A stretch of DNA of 7,768 nucleotides, from NCBI GenBank assembly GCA_016793565.1, contig JAEUMA010000743.1, forward strand, positions 1 to 7,768. The letters are read 5' to 3'. Made by a program: the position numbers and the translations under genes. Origin of the DNA: Rhizobiaceae bacterium (lineage in GTDB: Bacteria > Pseudomonadota > Alphaproteobacteria > Rhizobiales > Rhizobiaceae). Every line of letters starts with the position of its first letter. The first letter of the stretch is position 1. Shown in pieces: positions 6,096-7,768 of the stretch. The notes beneath the pieces were generated by a model. It had not been told where the DNA came from, searched no databases, and saw nothing but the letters and a program-made list of their open reading frames with translations.

Positions 6096-6301
6096 TCCGC
6101 GCAGCCACGCTCCAGCGTATCGCAGAGGTCGTGATGGTGCTGGGCATCATCGCGCTCTGCCAGCCGTGGAACCTGTTCCTCCATCGCTATGGGCTGACGA
6201 TCATCATCGCCGGGCTGGTGACGTTTATGCTTACCAACTGGTTCGGCTCGAAGGTCGTGCCAGCGGACGACGAAGCCCCCAGCAAAGAAGGTCACGCATG
6301 A
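6092..6301 (+). CDS. Small two-helix integral membrane protein of the ABC importer operon
   Basis: This 69-aa protein starts in a four-base ATGA overlap with permease 2 and ends in another with ATPase 1, so it is embedded by coupling and very likely real. It has two hydrophobic stretches, about residues 12-30 (VVMVLGIIALCQPWNLFL) and 34-51 (GLTIIIAGLVTFMLTNWF), joined by the short turn HRY, and a charged tail [14 protein letters not shown]. The acidic tail and the basic N-terminus (MIRAATLQR) leave the topology open. I do not recognise a named family with certainty. Small membrane proteins between permease and ATPase genes occur in rhizobial CUT1 operons such as the glycerol (Glp) importer, where the role is unclear. 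It could be an accessory or stabilising subunit of the permease pair. Confidence 0.85.
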   Translation: MIRAATLQRIAEVVMVLGIIALCQPWNLFLHRYGLTIIIAGLVTFMLTNWFGSKVVPADDEAPSKEGHA

Positions 6302-7404
6302 CCCAGATCGAGCTCAGGGGCATTCAGAAGTATTTCGGTGCCGTCCAGGTCATCAAGGATCTGAACCTCAAGATCGCCGATAACGAGTTCGTCGTGCTGC
6401 TGGGGCAGTCCGGATGTGGCAAGACGACGACGCTGCGCGCCATCGCCGGGCTGGAGACGATCGACGAGGGCGATATCCTCATCGACGGCAAGGCGGTTCA
6501 GGACATGAAGGCGTCCGACCGTGACATCGCCTTCGTGTTCCAGTCGTTCTCGCTCTATCCGCACATGGACGTCTACGAGAACATCGCCTTTCCGCTGCGG
6601 GCCATGCGCACCAGCAAGGCGCAGATCGACTCGGAGGTCCGCGACGTCGCCAAGACGCTGCGCATCACCAACCTTCTGGAGCGCAAACCGTCGTCGCTCT
6701 CGGGCGGCGACATGCAGCGCGTCGCCATTGGGCGCGCGCTGGTGCGGCGGCCCAAGGCGATGCTGATGGACGAGCCGATCGGCGCCCTCGACGCCAAGCT
6801 GCGCGAGGAGATGCGCGCCGAGATCAAGCGCTTGCATCTGCGCCAGGGCTCGACCACCATCTACGTCACGCACGACCAGATCGAGGCGATGAGCCTCGCC
6901 GACCGCATCGTCATCATGCACGAGGGCGTACTGCAGCAGGTCGGCTCGCCGTCAGACGTCTATTCGCATCCGCAGAATATCTTCGTGGCGCAGTTCGTGG
7001 GCAGTCCGGTGATGAACATCGCCAAGGCCGCGGTCACGGAATCGGGCGGTAATGTGCAGGTGACGCTCGCCGGCGCTTCCGGTGGGTTCGCGATGCCGCG
7101 CGAATTGCTCGCCAAGCTCAACGGCAAGGCCAAGAGCGCCGACCTAGCGCTGGGCATCCGGCCCGAGGGCGTGATCGTTTCGCGCGAGGCGAGTGAAGGC
7201 TTCGTGCCGGTGGAGGCGCAGATCATCGAGCCGCTGGGTTCGCACGACATCGTCGATCTCAAAGTCGGCGGCGAGGTGCTGCGCGCCCGCACCAAGAGCG
7301 GCTACGTCGCCAACCCCGGCGACAAAGTCTACGCCCGCATCGACCCTTCGCAGGTGCACTTCTTCGACAGAGCAAGTGGCGAAAGCTTGGGAGTGCGGCT
7401 GTGA
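6298..7404 (+). CDS. ABC importer ATP-binding protein 1 (MalK/UgpC-like)
   Basis: This 368-aa protein hydrolyses ATP to drive import. The ATG at 6298 overlaps the stop of the small membrane protein (ATGA) and has AGAAGG seven to twelve bases upstream; a longer reading from 6166 would add 44 residues that are only a shadow of that gene. Motifs in order: Walker [10 protein letters not shown] (36-44, Lys42), Q-loop Gln82 in [10 protein letters not shown], signature LSGGDMQR (134-141), Walker B AMLMDE (154-159), D-loop GALD (162-165) and the switch histidine His192 in [10 protein letters not shown]. Residues about 235-368 form the TOBE-type regulatory domain (GIRPEGV near 286-292). The signature has Asp-Met where LSGGQRQR is usual. 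All catalytic residues are present, so it should be active. It may pair with ATPase 2 as a heterodimer. Confidence 0.95.
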   Translation: MTQIELRGIQKYFGAVQVIKDLNLKIADNEFVVLLGQSGCGKTTTLRAIAGLETIDEGDILIDGKAVQDMKASDRDIAFVFQSFSLYPHMDVYENIAFPLRAMRTSKAQIDSEVRDVAKTLRITNLLERKPSSLSGGDMQRVAIGRALVRRPKAMLMDEPIGALDAKLREEMRAEIKRLHLRQGSTTIYVTHDQIEAMSLADRIVIMHEGVLQQVGSPSDVYSHPQNIFVAQFVGSPVMNIAKAAVTESGGNVQVTLAGASGGFAMPRELLAKLNGKAKSADLALGIRPEGVIVSREASEGFVPVEAQIIEPLGSHDIVDLKVGGEVLRARTKSGYVANPGDKVYARIDPSQVHFFDRASGESLGVRL

Positions 7405-7496
7405 CATTCTTCGAGCCGTCCGTCGCCGCATTGCTCGCGAAGCCAGTCTTCAAGGCCGTACCGGCTCCGCTTCCATTCATGCCCGAGGCGCTCTGA
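7401..7496 (+). CDS. 31-aa micro-ORF between the two ATPase genes
   Basis: A GTG at 7401 overlaps the ATPase 1 stop (GTGA, 7401-7404) and reads [31 protein letters not shown] to a TGA at 7494-7496, which itself overlaps the ATPase 2 ATG (ATGA, 7496). GGGAG (7389-7393) lies seven bases upstream of the GTG. The peptide has no clear membrane helix or known domain; it is moderately hydrophobic and proline-rich at its end. Support is purely architectural: both ends are coupled exactly like the other genes of the operon, and the frame fills the only gap between cistrons. It may make a real small protein, or may only carry ribosomes from ATPase 1 to ATPase 2. I do not recognise it. Confidence 0.45.
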   Translation: MTFFEPSVAALLAKPVFKAVPAPLPFMPEAL

Positions 7497-7768
7497 TGGC
7501 CCATATTCAGTTGAAGAACATTACCAAGACCTTCGGTGGCCACGCGGCGCTGAAAGACCTCAATCTGGAGATCGCCGACGGCGAATTCTTCGTCCTCCTC
7601 GGAGAGACCGGCGCTGGCAAGACGACGACGCTGCGGCTGGTTGCAGGCCTGGAGAAGCCGACTGCCGGCCAGATCTTCATCGACGGCGTCGATGTGGGCA
7701 GTTGGGGAGCGGCCGAGCGCGCCGGCGCGCGCGTCCGGCCGCCAAAAAAGAAAAAAACGCCCAACAAC
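7496..7768 (+). CDS. ABC importer ATP-binding protein 2, N-terminal part only, sequence corrupt at its end
   Basis: The ATG at 7496 has GAGG (7485-7488) seven bases upstream and overlaps the micro-ORF stop. The first 75 residues are a clear ABC nucleotide-binding domain: [26 protein letters not shown], Walker [10 protein letters not shown] (36-44, Lys42) and [20 protein letters not shown] (45-64). It is a different ATPase from the first gene. Q-loop, signature, Walker B and switch lie beyond the window. After Arg75 the reading becomes [16 protein letters not shown], where ATPase 1 has DIAFVFQS at the same place, so codons 76-91 (7721-7768) should not be trusted. Two ATPase genes in one CUT1 operon suggest a heterodimeric motor, as in the rhizobial glycerol importer. 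Confidence 0.9.
   Translation, partial: MAHIQLKNITKTFGGHAALKDLNLEIADGEFFVLLGETGAGKTTTLRLVAGLEKPTAGQIFIDGVDVGSWGAAERAGARVRPPKKKKTPNN
7721..7768. other. Low-quality contig end (probable sequencing error tail)
   Basis: The last 48 bases break the ATPase 2 protein pattern and contain AAAAAAG and AAAAAAA runs found nowhere else in this GC-rich coding region. From 7721 to about 7744 the misfit can be explained by A-to-C and T-to-G miscalls alone. I treat this stretch as unreliable and call no gene in it. Confidence 0.7.

Noticed and set aside
6166..6297. N-terminal 44-residue extension of ATPase 1
   Set aside because: The extra residues are an out-of-frame copy of the small membrane protein gene; the ATG at 6298 has a ribosome site, an ATGA overlap and the normal family start.
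7507..7767. Minus-strand frame beginning [11 protein letters not shown] at the window end
   Set aside because: It starts in the unreliable poly-A/T tail and is antisense to ATPase 2.
1..7768. CRISPR array, tRNA or rRNA gene, insertion sequence, phage or defence system
   Set aside because: I saw no regularly spaced repeats, cloverleaf, transposase, integrase or nuclease motifs. The Tm-1 link to virus resistance concerns plants and is not evidence of bacterial defence.

Overview
The window is GC-rich DNA whose codon use, gene families and intergenic repeats point to an alphaproteobacterium of the Rhizobiales, most likely Mesorhizobium or a close relative (inference from style, not from a search). 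Both ends cut through genes. The last ~48 bases do not read like real sequence, so this looks like a whole draft contig that ends at position 7768.

Left part (1-1755, minus strand): a two-gene unit transcribed leftwards. First comes a complete Tm-1-like ATP-binding (UPF0261) protein, then, after a 180-bp gap filled by a structured rhizobial intergenic repeat, the N-terminal 126 residues of a phosphoenolpyruvate-hydrolase-family TIM-barrel protein. These two families are the two halves of the plant antiviral protein Tm-1, here as separate bacterial genes. Their bacterial reaction is not known to me.

Middle (1756-2835): a 100-bp divergent promoter region with three GTCTC/GAGAC half-sites, a TetR-family regulator on the plus strand, and a 335-bp gene-free stretch. 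That stretch carries two near-identical TGGTnnnACCAGATTG sites of the FadR/GntR operator type. The second lies on the -10 box of the probable promoter of the transporter operon.

Right part (2836-7768, plus strand): a CUT1-type carbohydrate ABC importer operon. It holds a secreted solute-binding protein, a strong intra-operon terminator, a MalF-type and a MalG-type permease, a 69-aa two-helix membrane protein, a first ATPase, an apparently undescribed 31-aa micro-ORF coupled at both ends, and the start of a second ATPase. From the first permease on, every gene pair overlaps or is separated by one base. The order SBP, two permeases, small membrane protein and two ATPases resembles the rhizobial glycerol (Glp) type of importer, but the substrate cannot be read from this sequence.

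Working model (inference): the importer brings in a sugar, polyol or related compound, the Tm-1-like pair acts on it or on a derivative, the TetR protein controls the divergent unit, and a FadR-type regulator encoded outside the window controls the importer.
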